DNA from: an uncultured Eubacteriales bacterium
Lineage (GTDB): Bacteria; Bacillota; Clostridia; Oscillospirales; Oscillospiraceae
Length of the DNA: 23,240 nucleotides
NCBI GenBank assembly: GCA_900544975.1
Contig: UQXI01000039.1
Location: forward strand, 1-23,240
Direction: 5' to 3'
A program made the translations under genes and the position numbers. Under the pieces are notes generated by a model. That model searched no databases, was not told the origin of the DNA, and saw only the letters and a program-made list of their open reading frames with translations. This document shows, one piece after another, positions 1 to 6,547 of the stretch (positions are counted from its first letter, which is position 1; each line of letters opens with the position of its first letter).

Positions 1-55
1 AAATCTGTCCTCTTTTCTTACCAAAAGTCTGTAACACATCATTGACAAACCTACA
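1..55. repeat. Direct repeat copy 1 (candidate attachment/boundary sequence)
   Basis: This segment matches 1809-1863 at about 53 of 55 positions. It begins AAATCTGTCCTCTTTTC and ends TTGACAAACCTACA. Beyond the last base the two copies diverge completely: copy 1 continues into GTCGCGGCC, copy 2 into the last codons of a serine recombinase gene. The left limit cannot be judged because copy 1 starts at the window edge. The abrupt right-hand limit at a recombinase stop codon suggests an element boundary or att-type sequence (inference). It could instead be left over from a duplicated element end. Confidence 0.6.
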
Positions 56-327
56 GTCGCGGCCCCGGCGCAGTACAGCCAGGATCCTCCCCTTTGCCCA
101 TAGGCAATGGCCTCAACCATTGAATGCCCTTGCCAAATGGAAAGAGGGTGTATTCTCCGGTAACGCCGAAAAATCTGTTCCTGCACCGCATAAGAGCAGG
201 GTACTGTTTCGTATGTAGCGGCTGCAGCTCCTATCCCCGTCTACATGGAAATCAGATATCCAGTTTTTCCAAACAGGTTATCCACAATCAACTGTTTCTT
301 TGCTGCGAATCAATCCTTCCATTTTAT
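56..327. other. No recognisable gene
   Basis: I see no supported coding region here. Short open stretches exist on both strands, including one on minus that runs leftwards through the repeat and off the window, but none has a convincing ribosome site or a family signature. The stretch separates the first direct repeat from the promoter of the type I toxin gene. Confidence 0.4.
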
Positions 328-356
328 TTGACAATATATGACAGATCTGCTAAAAT
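328..356 (+). promoter_or_regulatory. Strong sigma-A type promoter for the holin-like toxin gene
   Basis: A perfect -35 TTGACA (328-333) and a -10 TAAAAT (351-356) are separated by exactly 17 bases. Transcription would start near 362 and give a leader of about 110 nt before the toxin start. Strong vegetative promoters with long structured leaders are typical of type I toxin genes. Confidence 0.8.
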
Positions 357-359
357 AGA

Positions 360-446
360 CCCGGTTCCGTAAGGAACCGGGCGCTGCCAGTAACGGTAGG
401 CGGTTTGGCCCCCGACATACAGGGGGTGACACTTCTTGCCCCCTGT
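360..446 (+). promoter_or_regulatory. Two hairpins in the toxin leader
   Basis: The first hairpin is CCCGGTTCC/GGAACCGGG (360-368 and 373-381, loop GTAA). The second is ACAGGGGG/CCCCCTGT (419-426 and 439-446). The second ends just before the ribosome site at 454-462, and the C-rich right arm plus the following CCTC could alternatively pair with that G-rich site and hide it. Such leader folding commonly limits translation of type I toxins; its use here is inferred. Confidence 0.5.
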
Positions 447-470
447 CCTCTTTGGAGGGGGGTGGTCGAT

Positions 471-563
471 GTGAGCGTAGTTACTTATGATGATCTGTTT
501 CAGCTGATTATAATCTTCATTTCCTTCGCCGGCCTGATCTATCAGATCACAAAAAAGAAGTAA
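471..563 (+). CDS. Putative holin-like type I toxin, 30 aa
   Basis: This tiny gene encodes a short polar N-terminus (VSVVTYDDLF), one hydrophobic span (QLIIIFISFAGLIYQI) and a lysine tail TKKK, the plan of the small holin-like (Hol_Tox-type) peptides encoded beside type I antitoxin RNAs in Firmicutes. Such peptides insert in the cell membrane and depolarise it when overproduced (family knowledge). I chose GTG at 471 because the G-rich site at 454-462 lies about 8 nt upstream; an in-frame GTG at 462 is too close. No in-frame ATG exists. The ACCGCCGGCACC sequence right after the stop looks like the left arm of a terminator hairpin, but its partner is missing because IS3 sequence begins at 575. 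Too short for a firm homology claim. Confidence 0.6.
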   Translation: MSVVTYDDLFQLIIIFISFAGLIYQITKKK

Positions 564-574
564 CCGCCGGCACC

Positions 575-1012
575 TGAACTGACCCCAAAATGTTAGACAA
601 AAAACGGTCCAAAATTCTGTAAACATTGCACATGCCCAAATGACATCGTGCTTCATGGCGACAGCGAACTCTGTTCGCTGCCCCTTGCCTACCACACAAC
701 ACTGAGCGGTTTTGCTGTCAAGGGCGGCGAAGCCGTTCATTTTACCCTTGACAGCAAAACTGGGCAGTGTTACGCACCAATTGTATGCCGCTTATGTGCT
801 CAGGCGGTCTGATGCGCAATTCTGTAATCTACCGGAGACATACCGTTTAGTCGTAGCTTGATCCGACGATGATTGTAATACTCGATGTACGCCTCTATTC
901 CGAAAATGAGGCTTTCCATTGTTTCAAACTTCTGCAAATAAAGCAGCTCTGTTTTTAACAGAGAGAAGAAATTTTCCGCGACGGCGTTGTCAAGACAGGT
1001 TGCTTCACAGGA
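575..1012 (-). mobile_element. IS3-family (IS150-like) remnant
   Basis: The outer end TGAACTGACCCCAAAATG starting at 575 resembles the terminal inverted repeats of IS150-type IS3 elements. On minus it encodes only the last ~70 residues of the orfB transposase. The right-hand junction is at about 1005-1012, where the frame passes from HepT into transposase sequence. The remainder of the IS (orfA, most of orfB, other end) is absent, so it cannot move by itself. It cuts the toxin terminator on one side and the hepT gene on the other. Confidence 0.7.
699..770. repeat. Large imperfect inverted repeat inside the IS3 remnant
   Basis: Two 26-bp arms (699-724 and 745-770) pair at 22 of 26 positions around a 20-nt loop; the 16-bp inner part GTTTTGCTGTCAAGGG is perfect. 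A smaller perfect hairpin CAGCGAAC/GTTCGCTG lies at 662-680. They sit between the transposase stop and the IS end, an unusually long terminal region for IS3 elements, so they may be a separate small palindromic insertion. Confidence 0.55.
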
Positions 1013-1015
1013 CAT
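800..1015 (-). pseudogene. IS3-family transposase orfB, C-terminal fragment
   Basis: The 71-residue open frame contains the hallmark end of IS3 OrfB integrase-core proteins: the CLDNAVAENFF motif, in which the last acidic catalytic residue (E of AENFF) of the DDE triad sits, then LLKTELLY, a YIEYYNHRRI stretch and GMSPVDYR. Normal OrfB is near 270-290 aa, so about three quarters are missing from the N-terminus. The ATG at 1015 is only the chance start created at the junction with hepT and has no role in a real transposase. Confidence 0.85.
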
Positions 1016-1175
1016 ACTCTACGTAATTTCCTTCTTTGATAACAGTTTCTGGTACTCCGCAATCTGCATCCGAAGCATAAATCTCAAAAGCATTCCCATA
1101 GTGGTTTATCGTCATCGAAATCGCTACGCAGTAGTCCCGTATATGTTTAATTCGTTGCAAATCAGGCGACATCAT
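1005..1175 (-). pseudogene. HepT-like HEPN toxin, 3'-truncated
   Basis: Starting at ATG 1175 the frame reads MMSPDLQRIKHIRDYCV, a start typical of HepT-like HEPN ribonuclease toxins (DUF86 family) paired with MNT nucleotidyltransferases. Only about 56 codons remain; family members are normally 100-140 aa. The lost part would carry the catalytic RxxxxH motif, so toxin activity should be gone. The frame runs into IS3 sequence near 1010 and ends at a stop there. Its start overlaps the end of the MNT gene by 14 nt, indicating an original translationally coupled pair. Confidence 0.7.
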
Positions 1176-1488
1176 GAAGTTGCACCCTTTCATACAGGAT
1201 TGTATTCTTGAAATCCATGTCGCTGGGCATAGCTGGCTCCTGCATGATTGCTCCAACGGTTATGATATCAATCTCCTTCTCAAACGCAGCTTCCAAATCA
1301 CAGTACAGCATTCCGAGCTTCAACAGAGAAGTCAGCTCTGTTCCAGTCGTATCCACCAAAAAATCCAAATCGCTTTCCTCCCTCGCCTCCCCTCTTGCGT
1401 AGGAGCCAAACAGGTACATAGCCGGAATGCAATACTTTCTAATAATGAGGGCAACACGTTCTTGGATTTCTTTCAATGTATAAATCAC
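1162..1488 (-). CDS. mntA: MNT-type nucleotidyltransferase antitoxin, 108 aa
   Basis: This small protein contains the minimal nucleotidyltransferase signature GSYARGEAREESDLDFLV (GS-x(9-11)-D-x-D), as in MntA antitoxins that AMPylate their HEPN partner (family knowledge). The start is GTG 1488, followed by IYTLKEIQERV; it has a G-rich ribosome site GGGGGGATGG about 5-8 nt upstream and lies just downstream of a near-consensus promoter. An upstream in-frame ATG at 1590 is rejected because it would start before that promoter. The partner toxin overlaps its 3' end but is truncated, so this gene is likely an orphan antitoxin. Symbol assigned by family, not strain-level identity. Confidence 0.75.
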   Translation of the reverse strand: MIYTLKEIQERVALIIRKYCIPAMYLFGSYARGEAREESDLDFLVDTTGTELTSLLKLGMLYCDLEAAFEKEIDIITVGAIMQEPAMPSDMDFKNTILYERVQLHDVA

Positions 1489-1509
1489 AATCCATCCCCC
1501 CTCACTTAC

Positions 1510-1538
1510 ATTATAATACCCACGTGGTGAATTTGCAA
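1510..1538 (-). promoter_or_regulatory. Promoter of the MNT/HepT pair with internal palindrome
   Basis: On minus, -35 TTGCAA (1533-1538) and a perfect -10 TATAAT (1510-1515) are spaced by 17 bases. The spacer contains the perfect palindrome CCACGTGG (1520-1527), a plausible operator position. The leader would be only about 15 nt, placing the GTG start directly behind the ribosome site. Confidence 0.75.
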
Positions 1539-1542
1539 CCAA

Positions 1543-1579
1543 AAAACTGGCAAGTTCCACACCGAAACCTGCCAGTTTT
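1543..1579 (-). terminator. Rho-independent terminator upstream of the MNT promoter
   Basis: The arms AAAACTGGCA (1543-1552) and TGCCAGTTTT (1570-1579) pair perfectly; on minus the hairpin is followed by a T-run (AGTTTTTTGG). It would insulate the toxin-antitoxin promoter from transcription arriving from the recombinase operon. Confidence 0.65.
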
Positions 1580-1636
1580 GCCGTTGTCAAGTGTGAACAG
1601 TATCGATGCAGCTACCTCCAGGTCTGCGTCCAAACA

Positions 1637-1671
1637 CCAAATGCGAGCCCAGCGCAGCGGGTCGCATTTGG
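1637..1671. repeat. Hairpin CCAAATGCGA / TCGCATTTGG
   Basis: Perfect 10-bp arms at 1637-1646 and 1662-1671 with a 15-nt loop. It lies in the untranslated region between the recombinase operon and the MNT promoter. There is no T-run beside it, so it is not an obvious terminator. Confidence 0.5.
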
Positions 1672-1710
1672 AGAGGAGGAGCGACGGAATGAGTGAGAGA
1701 TGACTTTTGG

Positions 1711-1746
1711 AAAAAAAGTGGTCGCGGACAATATGCAGTCCGCGAC
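1711..1746 (-). terminator. Terminator of the recombinase operon
   Basis: Arms GTCGCGGAC (1721-1729) and GTCCGCGAC (1738-1746) form a perfect 9-bp stem; on minus it is followed by CAC and seven T residues (1711-1717). It lies about 110 nt beyond the stop codon of the last recombinase gene. Confidence 0.8.
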
Positions 1747-1808
1747 GACGTGTCAGACAAAGACAGTATAACAACTTCCCCATGTGACCACTCAACTGGA
1801 AACCTCCC

Positions 1809-1863
1809 AAATCTGTCCTCTTTTCTTACCAAAAGTCTGTCACTCATCATTGACAAACCTACA
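1809..1863. repeat. Direct repeat copy 2 (candidate attachment/boundary sequence)
   Basis: Second copy of the 55-bp repeat at 1-55, with two mismatches in the AACAC/CACTC stretch. Its right end covers the TAG stop of the recombinase gene (complement of CTA at 1859-1861) and two bases of the last codon. Large serine recombinase elements often keep their attachment site beside the recombinase gene, so an att role is plausible but unproven. A related AGATCTGTCCTCTTTTCTT at 2072-2090 lies inside the recombinase coding region. Confidence 0.6.
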
Positions 1864-3496
1864 CGGAGCTCGTTCTAATTTCCTGCTCCACCTCCAGGCC
1901 GCCCCGCAGATACACCATTATACGATCCTCAGAAAGCACCTTCACCGTATCCACCAGCTGCCGGATGATGGACTCATCCCATTGCGTGAGTTCTGACGAG
2001 GCATTCTTCATAGCTTCCGTCGCCTCCTGAACGCACTGGATGATTTGACCGCAGTCTCTTCTCTGTGTTTCCAGATCTGTCCTCTTTTCTTTCAGGGAGG
2101 CCATTTCATCTGCTATGGATTTGAATTGTGCCGTATAGTCCTGATAGCTGCCCTCAGCCGCCTCCGCCAGCAGATTCTGGAACTGGGACTCCAGCTCTGC
2201 CAGGCGAAGATCAATATCGGCCAGACTCATAGTCACTCTGGGGATAGGAGACAACTCCAATTCCATAGCATTGGTGATTTGCCCAATCAGATCCCCTTTC
2301 TGGCTCATTGACCGGTTGATGGCATCCAGAATGGCCTGCTGCAGCGGCGCTTCATCCAGTGTGGGAGAATCGTGGCAGTATTTCCTGCCGTAATCCAGAC
2401 GGCTGACACAACGCCAGACCACACGGGGTTTTCCATTCTTTTTCCAGGTGCAGCGCCGGTACAGGGTGCCGCATTCACCGCAAACCAATCGTTCGGACAG
2501 GGCATACTTGCTGGCGTAGGAGGTCATACCAGTGGAAGCGTTCTTCTTGGAGGGACTCTTTCCGGCGTTCCTTCTGGCCATCTCCGTCTGAACGGCATCA
2601 AAAGTCTTGCGATCCACGATTCCCTCGTGATTATTCTGCACCAGATACATGGGAAGCTGGCCTGTGTTGCGGACGACCTGCTTGCTGATGCAGTCTCGCA
2701 CATAGGTCTTTTGGAGCAGCACATCACCGCAGTATTTCTCATTGGTCAAAATACTGCGGATGGCCGTGATGGACCACACCGGTTCCCCGGATACATTCGG
2801 AATATGATTGGATTCCAAGGAATCTTTAATCATGCGCAAGCTGGCGCCACTCAGATACTGGTGGAAGATCTGGCGTACCACCTTCGCCTGCTCCGGAATG
2901 ACCTCCGGCTCTCCGTTTTCCCCACGGCGCAGGGCGTACAGCTTTTTATATTGGATGCTCACCTTGCCCTCCCGCATAGCCTGGCGCTTACCCCAGCGGA
3001 CATTGGCGCTGATGCTCTCGCTTTCCGCCTGGGCGAAGGCCCCCAGCAGCGTAATGAGCATCTCACTGTCGGACTCCAGGGTATTGATGTTTTCCTTCTC
3101 GAAGATCACCGCAATGCCCAGGGTGCGCAGCGCACGAACGTAGTCCAGGCAGTCCACCGTATTGCGTGCAAAGCGGGAGATGGACTTGGTCAGTACCAAG
3201 TCAATTTTCTTTTGCCGGCACAGCCGGATCATCCGCAGAAACTCCGGACGCTTCCGGGCGGAGGTGCCGGTGATGCCCTCATCAGCAAAAATTCCAGCCA
3301 TAGTCCAGTCCGGATTGGTCATGATCTTGTCTGTATAGTAATGGCACTGGGCCTCATAGCTGGACTGCTGTTCCTCTTCCTCCGTAGAGACCCGGTAATA
3401 GGCCGCTACCCGGAGTTGACGCTTCACAGCGGTCTGCCGTTGCGCCGCCTCCGGCTTGGATGGAATTATAATGACCTTGCGTTCTGTCTGACTCAT
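1859..3496 (-). CDS. Large serine recombinase (site-specific integrase), 545 aa
   Basis: DNA integrase/excisionase of the large serine recombinase family. Residues ~28-175 form the resolvase-type catalytic domain, with nucleophile Ser37 in YYRVST, then GITGTSARKRPEF and KSISRFARNTVD. The recombinase DNA-binding domain follows (~195-310), then a zinc-ribbon-like block with CGECG and later RC/YC cysteines, and a coiled-coil C-terminus (AELESQFQNLL, SLKEKRTDLETQ). Length is normal. Start ATG 3496 was chosen because GGGGA lies upstream and it overlaps the preceding stop as ATGA; the longer frame from 3643 runs inside the previous gene. It is the third and last recombinase of the operon, and its stop codon lies in the 55-bp repeat. 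Confidence 0.93.
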   Translation of the reverse strand: MSQTERKVIIIPSKPEAAQRQTAVKRQLRVAAYYRVSTEEEEQQSSYEAQCHYYTDKIMTNPDWTMAGIFADEGITGTSARKRPEFLRMIRLCRQKKIDLVLTKSISRFARNTVDCLDYVRALRTLGIAVIFEKENINTLESDSEMLITLLGAFAQAESESISANVRWGKRQAMREGKVSIQYKKLYALRRGENGEPEVIPEQAKVVRQIFHQYLSGASLRMIKDSLESNHIPNVSGEPVWSITAIRSILTNEKYCGDVLLQKTYVRDCISKQVVRNTGQLPMYLVQNNHEGIVDRKTFDAVQTEMARRNAGKSPSKKNASTGMTSYASKYALSERLVCGECGTLYRRCTWKKNGKPRVVWRCVSRLDYGRKYCHDSPTLDEAPLQQAILDAINRSMSQKGDLIGQITNAMELELSPIPRVTMSLADIDLRLAELESQFQNLLAEAAEGSYQDYTAQFKSIADEMASLKEKRTDLETQRRDCGQIIQCVQEATEAMKNASSELTQWDESIIRQLVDTVKVLSEDRIMVYLRGGLEVEQEIRTSSV

Positions 3497-4245
3497 GTCT
3501 CTTTTCCCCTTTCCAGGATTTGTCCGTTTTTTAAGTGGATTCGCACAGCGCCATGGCCGTTTATACAAACGGCTGCGACCGTGTTTTTGAGCAGTGCCGC
3601 ATCCAAAGATTCCATTAGAACCGCCTGTCGGAACAGCCAACATAGCCGCTCTGTTTCATATTCCTCAGAACCGATGGCGCTATATTGTGTGGCTGCCAGT
3701 TGAAAGGCCAGGTGTTTGGCCGCATCCTCGTCAATGGGCTGCTGGGCCAGGGCCTCGTCTAACTTACTTTGAAGCCCTATTACACCTGCATCCTCAACCT
3801 GCAAAGGTTCTGGCACCTGTATCAACGCTGGGTTGGCAATTACTCGATTAAGCAAATCCATCACCTGATTCTCTATCCCCGGTGTCACATTACAACTGCA
3901 CAGCTGCCGCAGTATCTTCTGTGCCTCTGTCTTTTGAGATGGGGACACTTTTTTGCTTCTCTTTTCTGCTACCGTCTCAAACTGCTTGGAAGAAATCAGA
4001 GCCGGATACCCTGCTTTGCCGGTGTATCGTTCATTTTCCAAGATGCGGGCCACCATGTTTTTGTTCCAGAGCTTCCCGGAATCATAGGGAACTGCCTGAT
4101 TTTGCAATGTACTCACCAACTCCCGAAAAGATGCTCCCAGAATGTACTGCTGAAAAATGTACTGTACCAGCTCTGCTTCCTGTGGCCGCACCGCAACCGT
4201 CCCGAATTGCATTTGGTAGCCAAATGGCTGCTTTCGGTTCCCCAT
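3493..4245 (-). CDS. Recombinase-like protein lacking the catalytic domain, 250 aa
   Basis: The protein begins directly with the recombinase DNA-binding domain (PFGYQMQFG, then VRPQEAELVQYIFQQY and WNKNMVARILENERYTGKAGY). It has no resolvase N-terminal domain, no catalytic serine and no CxxC zinc ribbon, so it should bind DNA or its sister recombinases but not cut DNA (inference). The gene starts one base after the upstream stop (TAA T ATG) and its stop overlaps the next ATG, so it is tightly coupled and not a chance fragment. Its position between two full recombinases suggests an accessory subunit or directionality factor. It could alternatively be a stable relic of a third recombinase. Confidence 0.85.
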   Translation of the reverse strand: MGNRKQPFGYQMQFGTVAVRPQEAELVQYIFQQYILGASFRELVSTLQNQAVPYDSGKLWNKNMVARILENERYTGKAGYPALISSKQFETVAEKRSKKVSPSQKTEAQKILRQLCSCNVTPGIENQVMDLLNRVIANPALIQVPEPLQVEDAGVIGLQSKLDEALAQQPIDEDAAKHLAFQLAATQYSAIGSEEYETERLCWLFRQAVLMESLDAALLKNTVAAVCINGHGAVRIHLKNGQILERGKET

Positions 4246-4246
4246 A

Positions 4247-5833
4247 TTACCGTACCGTCCTCTCTATGGCTTCCGCCAGCTCCAGCCCATTTTTCAGCCG
4301 GAACCGAAGCCGTTCATTGCTCTCCACGATAATTTTGTCAACAAGTTCGCAGAACCGTTCCCCGTCAAAGCTTTCCAGGAAATCCGGCCCAGTGTCAAGG
4401 ATGTCCAGCATATCCCGTGTCTGGGCGATGGTTTCATCGCTGCCAGCATCCAGGAACCTTTCCTTTTTCAGCTTTGCTGCGCGGAGCTGTTCTGCCAGCT
4501 CATTGGATCTGGATATAAAAATATCACGGTCCACAAGCCCCTGCTGCTTCAGCTGGGCCAAGGTGTGACTCTGACTGGTGAGATTGGATATTTGCTTGTT
4601 CAGTTCCACTACGTCTAGGCTCCAGAGCATCCGGCGGTTGCGGATTGTCTGGAGGTTCTTTAACATCTGGGAGAGGATAGCATTTCCTTGGCGTTTGAGT
4701 CTATAGTATAAGCGCAGAAATGCGGCATATATTTGTTCTTCGGGAATCGGCCTGAGCAGACACGTTTCATTCATTTCCTCGTGCTTTCTGCAAACCCAAT
4801 ACCAAATACCATTGACTTGCTTGGGTCGCCATGTACCACCACAGCAGCCACATTGCAATCGCTTTGCAATGCTCCTTGGTGTTACAGCAGGTTCCTGCGC
4901 CCTTCTTCTCCCCTGTCGTAACGCTTTTGCACGATCAAATGTTTCCTGCGACACGATGGGCTCATTACTCCCCAGAATGAAGTACATGCTTCGCTCTCCC
5001 CTATTTCGCTTTACTTCCCTGGGAAACGCCTCTGTCCTATACTTCTTCTGAAGCAGCGCATTTCCTGCATAACGTTCATTAGTCAGGATATAGTCTACCA
5101 TTTCTCGCCTCCAGAAGCGGTTCAACGTGCCCTCAGCGTTCAGAGTCTGTGCGATTTCACGGGAAGTCTTCCCTCTTAGATATTCTGAAAAGATGAGCTG
5201 AACCACTACCGCTTCCTCGGGATTGACCACCAACTTCCCTTCCAGTAAATCAAAACCAAGCGGCGCTAGGCAGGTGTTAAATGTTCCTGCCTCCATACGC
5301 TTTTGGACACTCCAACGCATATTACCAGAAATGGATTCGCTCTCAGCCTGGGCAAAGGCGGTAAATAGCGTAGTCGTCATTTCCCCGGACATCGTCGCAG
5401 TATCCAGATGCTCCTTTTCAAATTGCACCCCAATACCCAAGGCTTTTAGCTCCCGGATGGCCTCCAAGCATTCCTTTGTATTTCGGGCAAACCGGGAGAC
5501 GGATTTGGTCAATACCCGGTCAATCAGCCCCCGGCGGCAGTCCGCCATAAGGCGCTGGAAATCTGCCCGCTTTTGAGCGGAGGTGCCAGTGATGCCCTCG
5601 TCAGCATAAATATCTACCAACGCCCAATTATCTTTGCTGGCAATCAAGGTGGTATAGTACCGGTTCTGAGCTGCAAATGAATTCAGCTGGTCATCTGAAT
5701 CAGAGCTGACCCGGCAGTAGGCAGCTACCCGAAGCTTGACCTTCTGTGGATGTTCCGTAGCGTCAATGACAATCACACTTCGCTGCTTTTGTTCCAGCGC
5801 GAGGCTTCCAGCGGTCAGCAGTTCTTTTTCCAT
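4247..5833 (-). CDS. Large serine recombinase (site-specific integrase), 528 aa
   Basis: Second complete large serine recombinase. Catalytic domain ~33-180 with Ser43 in AAYCRVSSDSDD, followed by ADEGITGTSAQKRADF and KSVSRFARNTKE; recombinase domain ~190-330 (PLGFDLLEGKLVVNPEEA, NERYAGNALLQKKY); zinc ribbon with CGCCGG and later C residues ~365-400; long helical coiled-coil tail. ATG 5833 is chosen because AAGGAGG sits 7 nt upstream. A longer start at 5905 is possible: its ATG overlaps the stop of the 48-aa gene as TGATG, but it lacks an equally good ribosome site. First recombinase of the three-gene run; divergent in sequence from the third, so not a recent duplicate. Confidence 0.93.
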   Translation of the reverse strand: MEKELLTAGSLALEQKQRSVIVIDATEHPQKVKLRVAAYCRVSSDSDDQLNSFAAQNRYYTTLIASKDNWALVDIYADEGITGTSAQKRADFQRLMADCRRGLIDRVLTKSVSRFARNTKECLEAIRELKALGIGVQFEKEHLDTATMSGEMTTTLFTAFAQAESESISGNMRWSVQKRMEAGTFNTCLAPLGFDLLEGKLVVNPEEAVVVQLIFSEYLRGKTSREIAQTLNAEGTLNRFWRREMVDYILTNERYAGNALLQKKYRTEAFPREVKRNRGERSMYFILGSNEPIVSQETFDRAKALRQGRRRAQEPAVTPRSIAKRLQCGCCGGTWRPKQVNGIWYWVCRKHEEMNETCLLRPIPEEQIYAAFLRLYYRLKRQGNAILSQMLKNLQTIRNRRMLWSLDVVELNKQISNLTSQSHTLAQLKQQGLVDRDIFISRSNELAEQLRAAKLKKERFLDAGSDETIAQTRDMLDILDTGPDFLESFDGERFCELVDKIIVESNERLRFRLKNGLELAEAIERTVR

Positions 5834-5904
5834 GGAGCAGCCTCCTTCCTTAGCAACACACAATACCACAATTCTTTTCCAATAGCTACTAGAATATTGG
5901 AACA

Positions 5905-6051
5905 TCAGAGGGAAAAAATCAGATCCACGCCGGTCTGTGCGGCAATTCTGACAGCAATTTTCTGAGCCTCCTGCTTGCTACACTTTCCATCTTTTATCAA
6001 CTGGCGTAGCAGATTCAGGACGCCACAAAAGTCAACATCTTCGTTCTTCAT
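5905..6051 (-). CDS. 48-aa protein at the head of the recombinase operon
   Basis: The sequence begins MKNEDVDFCGVLNLLRQLI and ends AAQTGVDLIFSL; it is predicted mostly helical with no membrane span. A GGGAG ribosome site lies 7 nt before ATG 6051. It ends 71 nt before the start chosen for the first recombinase, and its stop overlaps an alternative recombinase start (TGATG). Its KQEAQKIAVRIAAQTG region resembles short proteins often seen just before recombinases in Clostridial elements, but I cannot name a characterised family. A regulatory or recombination-directionality role is only a guess. Confidence 0.65.
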   Translation of the reverse strand: MKNEDVDFCGVLNLLRQLIKDGKCSKQEAQKIAVRIAAQTGVDLIFSL

Positions 6052-6066
6052 ATAGTTTCTCCCAAG

Positions 6067-6099
6067 GGGGCAGCTCTGTAACATGCACAGAGCTGCCCC
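6067..6099 (-). promoter_or_regulatory. Perfect 13-bp hairpin just upstream of the recombinase operon
   Basis: GGGGCAGCTCTGT (6067-6079) and ACAGAGCTGCCCC (6087-6099) pair perfectly around a 7-nt loop. No T-run follows on either strand. On minus it ends 15 nt before the 48-aa start codon, directly before the ribosome site, so it could control translation, protect the mRNA end or be a protein-binding site. Confidence 0.6.
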
Positions 6100-6102
6100 A
6101 GC

Positions 6103-6117
6103 TCTTCTGAAATTTTG
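6103..6117. repeat. 15-bp element shared with the sigma-like gene upstream region
   Basis: TCTTCTGAAATTTTG occurs here once, 52 nt before the 48-aa gene start, and again at 6983-6997 with an inverted partner at 7003-7017 before the sigma-like gene. The shared placement before two operons suggests a common regulator-binding site; alternatively these are terminal inverted repeats of a 915-bp unit (6103-7017). Confidence 0.55.
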
Positions 6118-6497
6118 AATCTATGTGAACACTGCCTGTATTCGACACTACTTCCCCAGGCAATCCGGGCAGAACGCTGAAACTGTGCCTGGCCGCACAT
6201 CACGGGAATCTCACCCCTCCGAGGATCTCTCCGAGCTGCCCCCATTGCTTATGACTGTGGCTGGACAGGAGTACCAACGCTGATGCTGTCATGGCAAAAC
6301 AGGCCTGCCAAAGCCTGCTTTTGGGACAGATGGAACCGCTGTGCACCTTGCTTTGGCCGTCCTTGATGTGGGATAACCCCACACAGGTGGTCCTGGCGCA
6401 TCCTCCCATGTCGCTTGCCGGTTTTCTCCCAGCACATCAGCGGATGTATTTCAGTTTCCGGATATGCTGTTTTCAATGTGCACAAGGGGCAAAGAAA
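6118..6497 (-). ncRNA. Non-coding interval with conserved-looking RNA structure
   Basis: No gene with ribosome site or family signature is visible on either strand in this 380-nt gap between the sigma-like gene terminator and the recombinase operon. On minus it contains many pairing segments: TGTGGG/CCCACA with a 5-nt loop near 6370-6390, GCCAAAGC/GCTTTGGC across 6310-6355, a duplicated CTCGGAG at 6220-6240, and GGCAGG/CCTG pairs. This is more than expected from spacer, so a structured RNA or cis-acting site such as a transfer origin or excision control region is possible. The ncRNA label is tentative. Confidence 0.3.
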
Positions 6498-6534
6498 AAC
6501 CCCCTCACTACTAAGCCGGTTTCGTGAGGGGGTT
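6498..6534 (-). terminator. Terminator of the sigma-like gene
   Basis: AACCCCCTCAC (6498-6508) and GTGAGGGGGTT (6524-6534) form a perfect 11-bp stem with a 15-nt loop. On minus the stem is followed by TTTTTCTTTG, a standard rho-independent signal, 14 nt after the stop of the sigma-like gene. Confidence 0.85.
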
Positions 6535-6547
6535 GAGCGGATTCATT

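Noticed and set aside
324..740. 138-codon minus frame
   Set aside because: It runs across the toxin promoter, the toxin gene and an IS3 end in antisense, so it combines unrelated sequences.
1511..1856. Minus-strand frames of 99 and 89 codons downstream of the recombinases
   Set aside because: They read through two clear terminator hairpins and the direct repeat, and have no recognisable protein pattern.
2372..3703. 443-codon plus-strand frame
   Set aside because: Antisense to the third serine recombinase; composition and absence of motifs show it is a shadow.
6249..6527. Overlapping 78-codon frames on both strands
   Set aside because: No ribosome site, no family signature, and one crosses the sigma-like gene terminator; treated as non-coding.
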